A stretch of 64,000 nt of DNA from Tanypteryx hageni (GCA_028673005.1 CM054116.1:26079840-26143839); one strand, 5' to 3'; shown: positions 20,354-32,894, counted from the stretch's first letter. Numbers and translations are program-made. Notes: generated by a model not told the origin, from the sequence alone.

Positions 20354-23300
20354 AATTCCTTGGAATGACTAACACACTGAAACATTTCCTGTCAATATAA
20401 GCAATCAATTCGGAATGTCAACTATGGAAAACCAGCCTGCATTACTCCTGGTTTTGACTTCTTTTTTACCACGTGGTCTAGACATTCATAGGAACAAATC
20501 CCAAAAGAAATTAGCTTCAAGCTAATTTGTTCCGATTCGAGATTATTTTGTCTGCTCGTTGCCTGTACTGGGATAGCAGATGACATGGGATGCGGCCCAC
20601 GGATTTGGTGTAGTGCCTTCATGCGGCCCGCGCACAGATGTTAGCTTGGCCTACTACATTTACTGAATTTAAATAAACACCTCCTGATAGCAATGGAAGT
20701 CGCACCTTGACGACACTCTTCACGGTGATATTTTAAATCACTGCAGAAGGCGTGTTATTTTGTTTCCGTTCTTTATCAAAACTAAAATATTTTTCTGTCT
20801 ATATCACGTCATCATTTGTATCATATCATTGTGACGACGAACTACCTGTTTATTTTCTGATGGTTTAACAAATGTTGTTAATTTTCAAATCATTTGCCAT
20901 TCCTGCCTTAGACCATTGCCCTCTATATGAGTATAGTAAATCCACTGCTGTCCATTTGGCCGCGCTTGTGCGATGCGACAAATTTTTATGTAGATGACAG
21001 GTCCAGAGCGTCGTAGCGTATGTATTGGAGAATTTTTAAACATATAAAAAACTGTTTGATTGAGCTTAACAACTGAGAAAATCATGTCGAATTTTTAAAA
21101 AAATCTGAAAATGAAAACGAACGGCTACATGATCCGATATTCTTATCGATAAAAAACAGGAGTCAAGTTTTTCTCACTGTGTATCGATAGTACATTGCGC
21201 TACAATGGGAAGCAAAAATATTGCTGCTACGCAATTATATGCTGCCGATCACATTGTCTGCTAATTTCAGATCAATTATTTCTGTATAAGTAGCAGTGCT
21301 GGTCCTGACGGCAAATGGTGGAAGAACTGCGCGGGCAAGGCGTGGATTAAGGGGAAGGCCCCCTCATGATCTGGACCAGCCAAGCACTGAAGGGGCCCGG
21401 GTGCGAATATCCATCGGTGCACAACGAGATTATTGTAATAACGAACGAAATTTATGGGACCCTCCCCCCCAGATTTTCGGAATGATTTAAAAAGTCAGTT
21501 TGGCAGGTGATTTTTTTAAGTAAAAGTTTATGCAAAATTTACACCCGATACTTAAATCACTGATGTGAGCTCTCCAAATTTCGGTAGGGGACCCGGATAT
21601 CTCGCATCCGCTCTATCCCTTCCCCCTTTTGGCCTACGATGCTCATGACAACATATATTTTTAATCAAACAAAGCGTTTAGCGGCTAATACTGCTGGTTT
21701 TGTTTTGGTCCTCGAATTTCTTGACAATTTCTTGTCCCTTTCCGGTTCCTCAACCACTATTGTAATTAAACCTATGCATCAATCCTAAATGACAAACAGA
21801 CAGTATCCTCTCCTTTTTAATACTACGTAAGAAAATTTAATAAAAGAATTTAAGTATGCCTAAGTATGATTGTATGAATAACAAATACAACACAATTGAA
21901 AGTTGAAAACTCTAGCTCTGCATGTTTTGTTAGCTTAGCTAGGAATTCCAGAATTTTAGCTCTAAGTAATATTTAAAAACTTGCTTAATTTTAAAAAATT
22001 ATCGGTGTATTACATTTAAAAAACTTGATTACAGAGCGAGTATAAGAAAAACGATCATTTGAAATTTTACTTCCGCCCTACGCTATACACAGTGTTGCCA
22101 CATCTACGGTTTTGACGGCTTAATGTTAGAGCAAGTGAAAAATGGGAACTCTAGTTAACTCGCATATATAAAATATCATTGCACATAGACTACGCTGCCC
22201 TCTTCTTGAGGTAGACTTAAGCTTAATTTCGTATGTCAGTTGGAAAGAAATGCACAACGAGAATTTACATAAATTTGTGGGAACCAGACAAGGTATTGCT
22301 AAGTCCATGAAATGTTTCTTTTAATGTTAAATTATTTTTGAAATGAATAATAGTTTAGGAATTGTGACAAAATCTCCGATATAGAAATCCTATGTCTGCT
22401 CATTAATTTTTTGTTACAGATAATAATTTTCAAGAAACACATGCCGAGTGATTTCCAACTCGCTATTGCGCTGAAAATTGTTCGTTCCTAAGCATGCTAT
22501 TTGTTCTTTTATCTACAGTTTATCTAAGAATTGCAATTCCAAAATTTGGTTTAATTTTGATTCGATCGTTATTCGTTTTGTAAGGCATGAAAGCTAGCAT
22601 AAATTCCGAGGAACTGTCGCAATAGCATGGAATCGGTTTATCATTATGAAATCCTATACCATAAAAACTGGTCCATCTGGTCTCTAATTTTCTTATGACA
22701 AATCTATCTCTGATAAAGAAATGGTATTTTAAAATTATAAAATTGCTTAGTTTTGTTAGAAAACCCAAGTAAAGAGATGAAGTAATTCCGACAATATTCC
22801 GGAATAGTAAACAAAGAACTTGATTGCTGTGTTATTAGTTGCATTTAGAAAATGTTATGGCGAAATTAAATATTTCAATTCATTTTCTTTTTAGACGGAG
22901 TACTTATTGATGGCTTAGTATGTAACTCCCTACCAGAAGAATTAATGCATTTGCCACTCGAATGATTCTCAATTTAATATCATCAAGGATTAGTTAAAAT
23001 CCTGGCCCTCATCAAAGTTAAAGGGTTCTCGTTCCAAGGATTATATGTAACAAGGTAAATATATTTATCTGCACTGGAGAATATATTTAGTTAAAAAGGT
23101 ATATTTTAGATGATGAGTTATTTTCTTTAGAGAGCTCAAATATAAAAAAATCTATTAAAAATTGATTGGAGATCACACCATTTGTAATATATTTGGCACT
23201 GTATTATTAACTTTGAATGACATTTTTCATGTCCTGAAAAACTATACTTACAAATTCAAACAATGACAGCTTCGGTGACTTTTGTTTGTATGTTAATTTG

Positions 23301-25100
23301 ACGGAAGATAATTCCTAAAATCGCTTCCAAAACTTTTACCTATATAATTTTAAATAATTCTTTAAAAGATTAGTTGCAGGTTTAGTGTATAATTTTGTGA
23401 ACAGTTGTTAGAATGAACAGATGTAGGAACATTCCGAAGCATACACTATGAACCATATGCCTATCAGTGTGCATGGCATCGTGTTTCAAGGTAATTTATG
23501 ATTTTATTTCATTGTTGTTTTGGAGGCATGGCTCAAAAGGATATTTGATACTTATTGTTAGTTATTCTAAACTTGGAGTGTACCACACATCACATGGTTC
23601 ATCTCTTGGGAACTGGCCTTTCATGTGATTCCATAAAAGGATAATGGTGAGCAACATTGATTATGTGTTACAAAGCAGACAGAATGAGCTTCCTACTACT
23701 ACCTAATATTGATTAGTTTGAGGAACACTGCTGTTCATTCTGTTTTTCATCTTATTAGAATTTAGGTCACTGCAATCCAATGTATCCCATGCATGCATTA
23801 TTGCCACCTCTTTTGCACAGGTGCTTTTTGGAATAAAATGATACTTAACATATTTTTTCAATAATGTTAATGCATATATAAATTGACTTAATATGTGTAT
23901 TTTAGAAGCATAAAATTGTTTATATATTTTTATTTGGAAATCAATACTAATATTAATCTTTGTAAAATATATCATTATTGCTTGATAAATATCTGTTGTA
24001 TCTGCTTGACTTAGCAATAGTGGTAACTCAAAGTCTATCTGCATTCTAATCATTGCAATTTTTATTAAATTTTGAAATATTGGGAAATAAATTCTTTATT
24101 TGTGTTGGTAAATATACATTAAACCCTTGTCCAAAAGAGGTTAGCTATAATAATCTAAGAGATTGATTAGCCAAAAATACACACTTGTCCAAAAGAGGTT
24201 TCTCCAATGAGGAGTCACTTATACATAGTTAAACAAGTTTGGAATGGTGTACTCCATGTCAGAGTACACAGAGTTTCTAAAGGCATTCTTTACAATTTAT
24301 GTTATCATGTCAAAAAACAAATATTAATGGCTTAGTCTACTGTCTTAACATTATAAAACGATATATGAGAAGCGATGTCATGGAACTTTATAATCTATTA
24401 ATTAATTGAACAATCAAAAATTATTTTTAAACAAACCTCACTTGAAGTAAGCGGTAATGATCTTTAAAGTCACGTTCAGTACTTCGTCATAAATAATCCA
24501 TTTCTTTTCACTTACAATAACTGTGTATACATAAGGAAAACAAATGTATTTAAGTTCATTTCTTTGTTGTGGAGCATCCATTTCCTTTCATTTACTAGGT
24601 ACATTAGGCGGACAAAACAAAATTAATTGTGTTCATAGTAGATCTTATTTACTTCAGTTATTACAATGATTATTTTTGTTGACAGCAATTTAATAAAATT
24701 ACGTTAATTACGACTTTCTTGTTTGATTTGCTTTAGAACGGCTGCTCCTTTGATAAGAATGTTCTGATCAAAACATTTTCTGTATTAGTTCTATAAATGT
24801 TTTTTGAAAACTTTTTATTGAAGTATTATTTTACGAGATATGACTGAAAGTTCCTTTTTCGTCGCTAGTAAAATGGCACTCCCGATTAGAATATGTAAAC
24901 CATTTATATAATTTTCTTATCTAAATATCAAATTTCATGAACATCTGCCCTGTAGTTTCGGTGATAATAAATTCTGCTTGTATCGCTTTGTTGGTAAAGA
25001 AAGCGTAATAGGAAAATAAATGTACTCCATAAATGGAATACACAGAAATTTCAATGGCGTTATTTATGGAAAATGCATATAAAATGGCATCAAAAGATTG
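20354..25100. other. Unassigned sequence with no supported gene
   Basis: The stretch 20354-20961 belongs to the duplication; the rest is single copy. A GC-richer patch at 20550-20640 has two GCGGCCC blocks, and one at 21290-21440 could be a transposon end, but I could not pair it. A 17-base block, CTTGTCCAAAAGAGGTT, occurs twice at about 24126 and 24184. No open frame shows a domain I recognise. Confidence 0.5.
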
Positions 25101-25106
25101 AGTGAT

Positions 25107-25520
25107 TCTCGAATTTTTATCTCTGAAACTAAGTTGTAATTATGTGGTCTCTTGGACTTTTTTGAGGTAAACATTGTTCTCTATTTTGATAAATTTATTA
25201 ATCTATACCTCACATCATATAAAACTCTGAGAGAGAGAAATATGGTTTTTTAATTGTTGTGTGCTGATAGACTAGTCGTAGCGATTGATGTATCCAAAGT
25301 GTTTTGCTTTAGATTTTCTCGAATTTTGATGTACAAAACTAGAACTTGTAATTATGTGGCCCCATGAACTTTTCTGTGGCAAAAACTTTCCTCTATCTGA
25401 CTAGAATTTTTAATCTATACCTCACCGATCATATGAGAGCATGGGAGAGAAAAATATGGATTTTTAATTGTTTTCTGATTGAATTGTCAGAGCGATTGAT
25501 GTAAACAAAATATTTGATAA
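25107..25520 (+). repeat. Diverged tandem pair (about 205-bp unit)
   Basis: The units at about 25107-25316 and 25317-25520 share TGTAATTATGTGG, TTAATCTATACCTCAC, AAATATGG, TTTTTAATTGTT and AGCGATTGATGTA in order. They have drifted substantially. There is no coding content. Confidence 0.7.
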
Positions 25521-25695
25521 AAATACGACAAAAATAACTTTTACAATACCACAAATTTAATTTACTATAAACAGCACAATATACATTGCACAAACTTTTT
25601 CATACATTTGGTCACACTACACTCTTTGCCCAGAAATTAACTCTTTGCTTGGCAATGCACTGCCAATTATGTTAATAATGCATAGCTACAGAACC

Positions 25696-26246
25696 AAAGG
25701 GAGATGCCACACAGAAGAAACTAGCAACTGGAAACAACTGACTAGTGACTTCTATATCCACACAGAAGGGGCTAGTCGCAATGGTTAAAAGTAGATAGAC
25801 GGGGACCTCGCAGCGGTCAGTCTTTTTAACCGTCGTTAGCCCACGAGATACCTCTAGTCCTCGGCTGTGCGAACCCTTTCTCTATGCCCAAGCTCACCCT
25901 TCCCAGCAGGGTATCCCCTGACTGCAGGGATGGATAAGCACGAATTAATCAAACTTCTTTAATGCACTTCTGATGAGAATGCATCTCTATTTAACACTGT
26001 ATGTAGTTTCTCGACTATGCACAGCTTTTTCGTCCATTTTAAGAATGATACGCACACAGTTTAAAATGCAACTTGAGCGACGAGCAACTGACAGACCCTG
26101 TTGCCAATTGCTTTATGGTCGCTTGAGTTGCAAGGAAATGTTGCTTGAGTGGCTTTCTCTATTTCTTAGAAAGGGTCTGACCGCGAAGCAACGTTGCCCG
26201 TGCTGCATCGCTAGCTGCCAGTTTCTTCTGTGTGGCGCCTCCCAAA
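25696..26246. mobile_element. MITE-like element with imperfect terminal inverted repeats
   Basis: The left end (AAAGGGAGATGCCACACAGA) and the reverse complement of the right end (TTTGGGAGGCGCCACACAGA) match over about 35 bases, including GAAACTRGCARCT. I could not define a target-site duplication, so the superfamily is uncertain. The internal sequence repeats a GTTGCTTGAG-like motif. An open frame at 25973-26290 has no recognisable domain. Confidence 0.5.
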
Positions 26247-26401
26247 GTGATGGACACCATCAACCTCTCACGTCTATTACCTCTCACTAATAGCCGCGTG
26301 GCGTTAACAGAGAGGTATGGAATTTTAGACTAGGGAATCCCCTGGTTCCCCCTCCCCCCCTCTGACGCGTACGCTGAGCATCTTGTACAGAAATAATTCC
26401 G

Positions 26402-26985
26402 CTGGATCATATATAGTAATTTTTTGGGACATATGGCTTAGTTAGTGTTATTTGTTACATCAGGCTGTACGATTGGATTGATTTTAATCGAAATCCTTAT
26501 AGCCATTTTTGAGTAAATCAAATTTTGTTTCAAAGTATCCAAGAATAAAGTACTCTTAATTGTGCAATATCATTCATCTCTTCAGAATGTCTTTTATCAA
26601 TGAAATTATCCACAAATATGAGATATCATTTGATTTAGTTTAACTGTATAGGCTGTAGTAAGATTTTGAATGGATCGTGGCAGAGGCGTAATGTTGTAGG
26701 GCTTAGGTAAGGTGGCTTAGCTTACATTCTAATATCACTGGATGCCATATAGTGATTTTTAAAGACATATGACTTAATCAGTATTATTTGTGACATCAGT
26801 CTCTACAATTGGATTGATTTTAATCAAATTCTTTGGAGCCATTTTTGAATAAACCAAATTTTTCTAAAAATCGCCAAAAATAAACTACCCTTTATTTTTG
26901 TGCAATATCATTTTTATGAAAAAAGGGTCTGAAAAAGATATGTTCCATAAATACGGGATATCATTTGATTTTGTGTAAGCGTTTG
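26402..26985 (+). repeat. Diverged tandem pair (about 335-bp period)
   Basis: The segments 26402-26665 and 26738-26985 share CTGGAT..CATATAGT, GACATATG, GATTGGATTGATTTTAATC, AGCCATTTTTGA, TGTGCAATATCATT and GATATCATTTGATTT. This is an ordinary local duplication with heavy drift and no coding content. Confidence 0.75.
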
Positions 26986-27158
26986 GGCCCTAGAACCGCG
27001 ATCAGACAGATGGCATGGCAAAAACCACTTTTATGGACTCAGGGACACCTACATCTACATGAAACCCTGCAAGTCATCTTTTTGGTGGATGGCAGGGGGT
27101 GCAGTGCACCAAGGGTCCATAGTTCTCCTACATTATCTTTTCCTATTATGTTCTCTTA

Positions 27159-27479
27159 TCATCCTAGGGAAAACAATCCTCTATATCGCTCTGTTCTACA
27201 GTCGATCTCGCGAATCTTATCCTCACTGTCCTGCCTTCCAAGATACGTCGGGCTTCTGATAAGTCCTACTATCTCATTCATTAGTCCCTCCGACATAAAT
27301 TTTTCTAGTAGTTTAAATCTAGCCTGCAGCCTACGTTCCTCTAACGATGTCCATTTCAGATTTTCTATTAATATTGTTACGCTTTGTTTACTATAGTAAT
27401 TTCTCTTTACAAATCTAGCTGCCCTGCTCTGAACCTTTTCCATCTCGTTAGTGAGTCCCTTTTCGTAAGGATCCCACAC
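27159..27479 (-). pseudogene. CR1-type RT C-terminal region
   Basis: The frame begins MWDPYEKGLTNEMEKVQSRA and continues with ARFVKRNYYSKQSVT and LKWTSLEERRLQARF. This is the typical region after the polymerase in CR1-like elements: VWDPY, KVQRRAARFV, L-W-x-x-L-x-x-R-R. It is separated from the polymerase segment by a broken stretch (27480-27841) in which a DHDLSWDTH-like block is still visible on the minus strand near 27625. It belongs to ORF2. Confidence 0.85.
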
Positions 27480-27841
27480 AGCTGATGCATATTCGACCTG
27501 CGGTCAAACCAAGGATAGATAACATAATTCTTTCACTTTTTCGGAGCTATTTCGAAATATTCTCCCTATAAAGGCCAGCTTTTTATTAGCGGCACCTATC
27601 AATTGGCGAATGTGGGTGTCCCACGAGAGATCACGATGGATCGTGACTCCAAGATATTAATCGAATCTGAAACTGGAATCTCGACTCCGTCCAACGAATA
27701 ATTAATATCCAACGAGATACACTTGGTTCTCCAGAAGTTGATGACCCAGCTTTTCTTTTGATTGATCTCTAACTGACATTCCTTACACCATGCAGAAATA
27801 GCTTCTAGGTCATTTTGGAGATACTGGTGGTCTTCCGGATT

Positions 27842-29225
27842 TCATATTTCTCTATAGATAACGGTTTTGTCCGTGAAAAGCCGAATTTTACTTCTGACTA
27901 CTGAGCTGATATCGTTTATATAAATTATATATAGAATGATAAATAACAACGGACCAACTACTCCAGAGACTACGCCAGAGACAACCTCCACTAAGTTTGA
28001 AGATTTCCCATCTATAACAACCTTCTGCTTCATATGATTTAAAAATTCACGGATCCAACTAAAGATTTTAGAATTAACGCCTAAGGTTTCTAATTTCGTT
28101 ATTAACTTCCTGTGAGGTACCTTATCAAAGGCTTTCCTAAAATCTAAGAAGATGGCATCGACCTGCGTATTATTTTCCCCGCTTCTCAGCATACAATTCA
28201 CAAAAAGACTGAGCTGAGTATCACAAGACTTACCTTTCCTGAAGCCGTGTTGACAATCATCTAACAATAAATTACTATCAAGAAATCGCATAATGTTGCT
28301 AACAAGTATATGCTCGAAAATCTTACACGATATCGAAGTTAAGGAAATCGGCCTGTAATATTTTGGGTTCTCCATGTCGCCGCCCTTATGAATTGGGGTA
28401 ACGTGCGCTAACCTCCAGTCGTTAGGGACCTCTGCGCGAGAAATGAATTTCTCGAAGATTATCCGAAGAAACGGTGCTATTTCTTCAGGTAATTCTTTTA
28501 AAACGCGAGCAGGAATTTCTTCGGGTCCAGTGGCTTTGTTGTCTGATGGAACTTAATTGCTTTGCTATTCCCACCTCAGAAAATACTATATCGTCCATCA
28601 GGTCCCTCCTTCTTGCGGGTGCATAAAATACGCAATGGTCGCTGACGGATGTAAATGCTTCTACAAAATGATCGTTTAACAGGTTGGCTTTCTCTACGCT
28701 ATCATGAATAACGGCACCCGAGTCATTACGCAGGGAAGGTATTGTAGGGCCTCTACCTTGGACCTCTCTCACATAGGACCAAAACGTTTTAGGGTCCTCC
28801 TTCAAATAATTATTTAATACCTTATTCCGGAAGTTAGTTAAAGCCTCGCGCATAGTAGTTCTCGCTTTAGCGCGGGATTCCTTATACGTCTTAACTTTAG
28901 TTGCTCTATATTCATCGGATGATGTAGACGGCATATTTTTTATTTTCGCGTGGCTTATTCTCTGATGCCTAAGCGCACTCCTAACTTGCTTATTGTACCA
29001 ACGTGGCTCTTTATTGCCGACCCTCAGTTTAATTGGAATGTACTTATCAATGCCCTCAAGCATTATATCCTTGAATAATGTCCATGACGACTCAGCACCT
29101 GATCGTTCGGTCATATCACGGAAGCCAGGTAGTATTTCTCGTAGGCGCGACCTGAAGCTTAAATAGTTTGCCTTAGCAAATATATAAAACTTTCTTTGAG
29201 GCTTAGGGTTCCTATCGATTTTCAA
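27842..29225 (-). pseudogene. CR1-type reverse transcriptase (ORF2 centre), broken
   Basis: The upstream frame (29225-28485) holds the linker, including EPRWYNKQVRSALRHQR and DPKTFWSYVRE. A frameshift near 28530 separates it from the polymerase frame (28375-27842). That frame shows YRPISLTSISCKIFEHILV, HGFRKGKSCDTQL, and the first catalytic block AIFLDFRKAFDKVPH. The usual SGVPQGSVLGPLLF block has become SGVVSGVVGPLLF. The usual FADDT catalytic box reads FTDKT, losing the paired aspartates. The enzyme cannot be functional. In life it would copy element RNA onto nicked DNA. Confidence 0.9.
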
Positions 29226-30163
29226 CTTACACTCTGCATATACGGCCAGATGATCACTTATTCCATCTTAAATGGTGACTTTGTTTATTCTTTCTGGGAC
29301 GTTAGTTGCTAATAAATCTAATATGTTTCCCGATCGCATTGGCTTTCTGACTAATTGAAGGAGATAGTGCTCGCAGAATATTTCGATTAATGCCTCACAG
29401 GATTCGCGTTCCTTACCTCTAGATAAACATAGGTTTTCCCAATCAATTGAGTATAAGTTAAAGTCACCACCGACTATAACGACTCCATCTTGATTTATCA
29501 GTCTAAGCTTTGATAGTTGTTTTCTCGAGATTTAAAATACAATCTACATCAGCGGTAGGTGGCCTGTAAAACGAGCATAAGAACACCTTTTTGCAGCCAT
29601 CTTTACCTATGCGGCATCAAACCATCAATATCCTCGTCACTTATCGGAATCTCACTGCTATCGTACTATCTATTAGCGCGATCTTTTCTATAGACAGGAT
29701 AGTCTCTAGGAAATATCTCCTGACTCTGAATCTCATCCGTTAATCAACTTTCTGTGACTATCACGACGTCGGCGTGCAGACTGTTAATAATATGTTCGAA
29801 CTTGGCAATTTTCCTACGAATGCTGCGACAGTTCAGTACGACGACGTTTAATTTCTTACTATCACTTCGCATATTAATCTCATCCTTGACTTTCTCTTCC
29901 ACTCTAAAACTACATGCGCTCCCATCACAAACACTCCCACAACTGTATGGCATCGCATCAAAATTGGAATTACGACCCGCCGCACCCTTTACAGAACATT
30001 CTATCAATGACCCATCGCGAAATTGGTGCTGCATGTTACTATGAACTTCATCCTTATCTCTCGTATTACGTGCATTTACCTCACGCTCGGAGTACATTCT
30101 ATCATTAGATAACCTACCGAGATTCTTATTTTCTACAAACGCATCGATAATCCCCTTACCCAA
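29226..30163 (-). pseudogene. CR1-type AP endonuclease domain, heavily broken
   Basis: The open part (30163-29744) ends LNVVVLNCRSIRRKI, then HADVVIVTES and a stop where family members have tryptophan (TESWL). Beyond it, in the same direction, LTDEIQSQEIFP and YPVYRKDR follow, which fits the apurinic-like endonuclease start. Several further stops occur before the linker frame. The residues upstream of LNVVV show no conserved motif I know. Confidence 0.75.
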
Positions 30164-30189
30164 AACTGACCTACACCCTGCCCTACTCT

Positions 30190-31217
30190 CTAGCCTAAAA
30201 AACCCCCACTGTGCTTGAGAATCCTACGCGCTACTCTCTGAGCCGATTCGGTCGTATAATGAACCCCAGAGTGATCCAGTGGTGCCCTGCACGATTCGAT
30301 ATTCGGTCGTAGGTCGACGAAGTCCACTCCCAAGTCCCGACAGGAATTCCACAGCCTTCGGTTCAGACCGTCAACCCTACTCCAAACCTCAGAACCGCGG
30401 TCAATCCTAGGGACTATATTGCAGACAGTAAGCTGCACATTGGAGCCCGACTCCTCTCGGACACGAGCAACCTCAGAGGCCAAGTCCTTAAAAGAACTTA
30501 AAATCTTCTCGGACCTGCACTTCGAGGCGTCGTTAGTCCCAACATGGGCCGCCACCCGCAGCCGAGAGCAACATGTCGCCATTACCGCTTCTCTCACTGT
30601 GTTCGTCACTTGCGGCACCTTGCCTCCCGATATACATCTGGAGAAGACCGCTATTCAACTCCCTCCCAGCAGGCACTGGATAACGGTTGCCATCACACGC
30701 CGAACGTTAGAGCTACGTAACACTAACAACCCCCCCTCCCAACCCGACTCCCCTTGGGCACAGCCTCCATCGATGAGACGGGAGTGGGTACGGGCGCAAT
30801 GGCCGTGGAGTCGTCCTCCGACAACGCCTCGAACCTATTACTGACAGGAAGAGGGACCGCAAAAGCATTCCCAACTCCCTGCCTCCGCAGCACCACCCCA
30901 CGATCTCCCCGAGTGGACACCACTCTCCACTCATCGGATTTCCCAGCCTGAGGACCCTCAGCCCGCGGTTAGGAGTCAGAGGCAACCCCGATCGCTCTAC
31001 CGGCTACTGCACCCAGGCGAACCCGAGCCGCCAATTTGGCGTGGCGAGTTTTCAGGGATGACCCCGCACCTCCCACACGAACCAAGGCTGCCTCGGACCT
31101 TTCCACCCTCTGAAGGAGGTCCACAACCACCCTCTCCAGCTCCGTGATTCGAGCCCCCATGGCCTTGCAACCAGCGGCGCACAAGGAGGAGGAAAAGGGA
31201 GTCCTCGGTGAAGCCAT
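30190..31217 (-). pseudogene. CR1 ORF1 with SGNH-type esterase domain, broken
   Basis: The N-terminal piece (31217-30969) has a short coiled-coil-like stretch (ITELERVVVDLLQRVERSEA). An in-frame stop follows, and then the same frame continues to about 30723 with PVSNRFEALSEDDS, a motif common in ORF1 proteins of this clade. After a frameshift, the esterase piece (30618-30190) shows VAAHVGTNDASKCR, VCNIVPRIDRGSEVWSRV and DHSGVHYT, the last carrying the Asp and His of the catalytic set. The N-terminal GDS block is not clear. ORF1 esterases of CR1 elements are thought to bind RNA or membranes; this copy is dead. Confidence 0.8.
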
Positions 31218-31220
31218 CCT

Positions 31221-31800
31221 AAACTCTTACCTAATTTATATACTAACGCAAAAGAGTTACAATGTAAAAACAAAAGCTGAGATGGGATAAGGCTAAAGAA
31301 TTTGGTTTATTATTTGACCAAATACATACTTACATTTTCAAATTACCGCATAAAACAATTAAAATAAGAAAAATATCAAATAGTTCAAATAAATAAATAT
31401 GCCTTATTTTTTTACGTACTAGGAGAATAAAGTCCATCAAAAAATGTACAAAATACATAATGAGATAAAAAAATGAAACAAAATGTAATTAGATTATAAA
31501 AAATTATAATCATAATTAGTAAAAATTAGAAGTTGAAAAATTTCTTTGCATTCCGCCACAGGAAATACACTTTTCAATGTGTGTGCTACCTGTGGAACAG
31601 GGAGTCACTTTTTTTAGTTTTTTGTTTCCCCACATAGTAACAAAAGAAATTAACTTACATTTTAAAATTAAGTATAAAAAATTAAAATAAGAAAAATATC
31701 CTAAGAGTTCAAGTAAATAAATATGCTATTCGATGTTTTTAAGAGAGTATAGTTCATAAAAAATTTACAAAATAGATGAGGTAAAAACTGAAACTTAATA
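31221..31800 (+). repeat. AT-rich region with a diverged tandem pair
   Basis: Two segments (about 31310-31480 and 31645-31800) share ACTTACATTTT, AATTAAAATAAGAAAAATAT, AGTTCAA-TAAATAAATATGC and a TACAAAATA block. There is no gene. This stretch also includes the 5' flank of the CR1 copy. Confidence 0.6.
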
Positions 31801-31837
31801 TCAATATTCCCTGTGGAATTTACTCATCATGAAAATC

Positions 31838-31964
31838 GAACTTAGTTACTTCCACAAATCGAATTTTAAACAACTGGTTTCACTATGATGATCACTACCT
31901 GATGATGCTACGATCGTAGTGAAACCGGTTGTTTAAAATTAAATTTGTGGAAGTAACTAAGTTC
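31838..31964. repeat. 52-bp inverted repeat with a hammerhead-like core
   Basis: The arms at 31838-31889 and 31913-31964 are reverse complements with about five mismatches. The loop region contains CTGATGA (31899-31905), then CTACGATCGTAG (self-complementary), then GAAAC (31921-31925), the order of the conserved hammerhead core. The bases joining CTGATGA to the helix do not pair in the standard way, so this is either degenerate or chance. Such cores are known in the terminal repeats of Penelope-like retroelements. I see no Penelope reverse transcriptase nearby. Confidence 0.5.
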
Positions 31965-31980
31965 TTTTTTCATGAAAATA

Positions 31981-32548
31981 TTAATAGATTATAAAAATTA
32001 TCTATATATTAAGTGCATTTTGTCAGTGTGTCAGAAAACACCGATGGCACTTCACATCTATAATATGCAAATGCCTCGGGTCATTGGTCTGTGATAATTT
32101 AGCAGTGCAGGTTTGGTGGAGCCAGACATTACCGGCTTCCTTAATCAGCTTACCAGCAAAGCTACTAAGCTGTCATTAGCAATTTAATCAATAATTTGCG
32201 TTTTGCCCATCGGCAAGTGTTAGGCAGCGAGGCAGGCTGTGAAACCGTTCTCACTTGCCTAAGTCACTGCATTCATAAGAGAAGGGAGGAGAGAAACCCA
32301 GTGCCGGCATTAGCCTACTCTTGCAAAATACACCAGGGGGGCCAACTGCTTAACGTCCCTTCCGAAGGACAGAGTGTAGATTTGTGAGATCTCCTCAATA
32401 TTTCTCATCTCATTTTCTCATCCTCGTCACCTTGTATCAACGCACAAATAGAGGGCCAGAATTGTAAGGTGAGGCCAACACTCAAGTCCCCGAATGGTTA
32501 TTGGACAACCCTGATCCATGACCTGTTAACTACATTAATGAAATTTCA
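31981..32548. other. Unassigned sequence
   Basis: I see no gene. The short frame at 32196-32387 has no recognisable motif. Confidence 0.5.
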
Positions 32549-32552
32549 TTAA

Positions 32553-32868
32553 CCCTTTCACTGCTATCGACACATATATGCGGGTGGGCAGAGCGGTGCC
32601 TTGACTGCTAACAATGCATATATGCGATTCAAGCTTTTCCGTTCGCTGCTCAAAAAAGATGAAAATATTTTTTCGAGATGGTTAATAATCAATATGAATG
32701 TAAATGATTGACAAAATAACTTTTAAAATATAAAGAGACTAAAAGACGAACGAAAGAACATAGACACAGAGCTCCTAGAGAAAGTATTCAGCACAGGCGT
32801 GCTTCAAGGTCACTGAACTCTGCGCACACGGCTGACGCAGAAGCTAAAAGACCATAGCAGCAAAAGGG
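32553..32868. mobile_element. piggyBac-type MITE with TTAA target
   Basis: The 316-bp element is flanked by TTAA on both sides (32549-32552 and 32869-32872). Its ends are inverted: CCCTTTCACTGCTAT at the left and ATAGCAGCAAAAGGG at the right. It has an internal CATATATGCG repeat and no coding capacity. CCCTTT-type ends at TTAA are typical of piggyBac. The broken piggyBac gene at 33530-35154 could be from the same family. Confidence 0.85.
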
Positions 32869-32894
32869 TTAAAAGTATTTATACTTCTTTTTTG

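Larger units (their letters stand above)
1..20961. repeat. Segmental duplication, copy A (left edge cut by window)
   Basis: This block recurs in direct orientation at 43672-64000. Every internal landmark keeps its order: pyrimidine arrays, foldback elements, TTAA insertion, 30-bp palindrome and hAT element. By eye I saw about twenty substitutions in some 18 kb of alignable sequence outside microsatellites, for example at about 3478, 7636, 9006, 10399, 11507, 17888, 18505 and 19625. Length changes are confined to homopolymers, minisatellites and one 767-bp insertion at 10525-11291. The outer boundary is not visible because copy A starts at or before base 1. It may be a recent tandem duplication or two haplotypes wrongly joined in assembly; the sequence alone cannot separate these. 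Confidence 0.97.
27046..31220 (-). mobile_element. CR1-type non-LTR retrotransposon, near full length but decayed
   Basis: Read on the minus strand, the element has an ORF1 with esterase domain (31217-30190), then an endonuclease start (30163 leftwards), a linker and reverse transcriptase (29225-27842), a C-terminal region (27479-27159), and a 3' end whose last bases form a short GTAGAT-type tail at about 27046-27060. Frameshifts and stops break every ORF. Its domain order and gene size fit the CR1 clade. It is the largest single element of the single-copy region. Confidence 0.85.

Noticed and set aside
20422..22768. Several short open frames (60-82 residues).
   Set aside because: None has a recognisable motif, codon bias or conserved context, and they overlap on both strands.
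25973..26290. Open frame of 105 residues with several cysteines.
   Set aside because: It lies inside a MITE-like element with inverted ends and resembles no known protein.
29754..30951. Plus-strand frames over the CR1 element.
   Set aside because: They are antisense readings of the decayed ORF1 and endonuclease, which show real family motifs on the minus strand.
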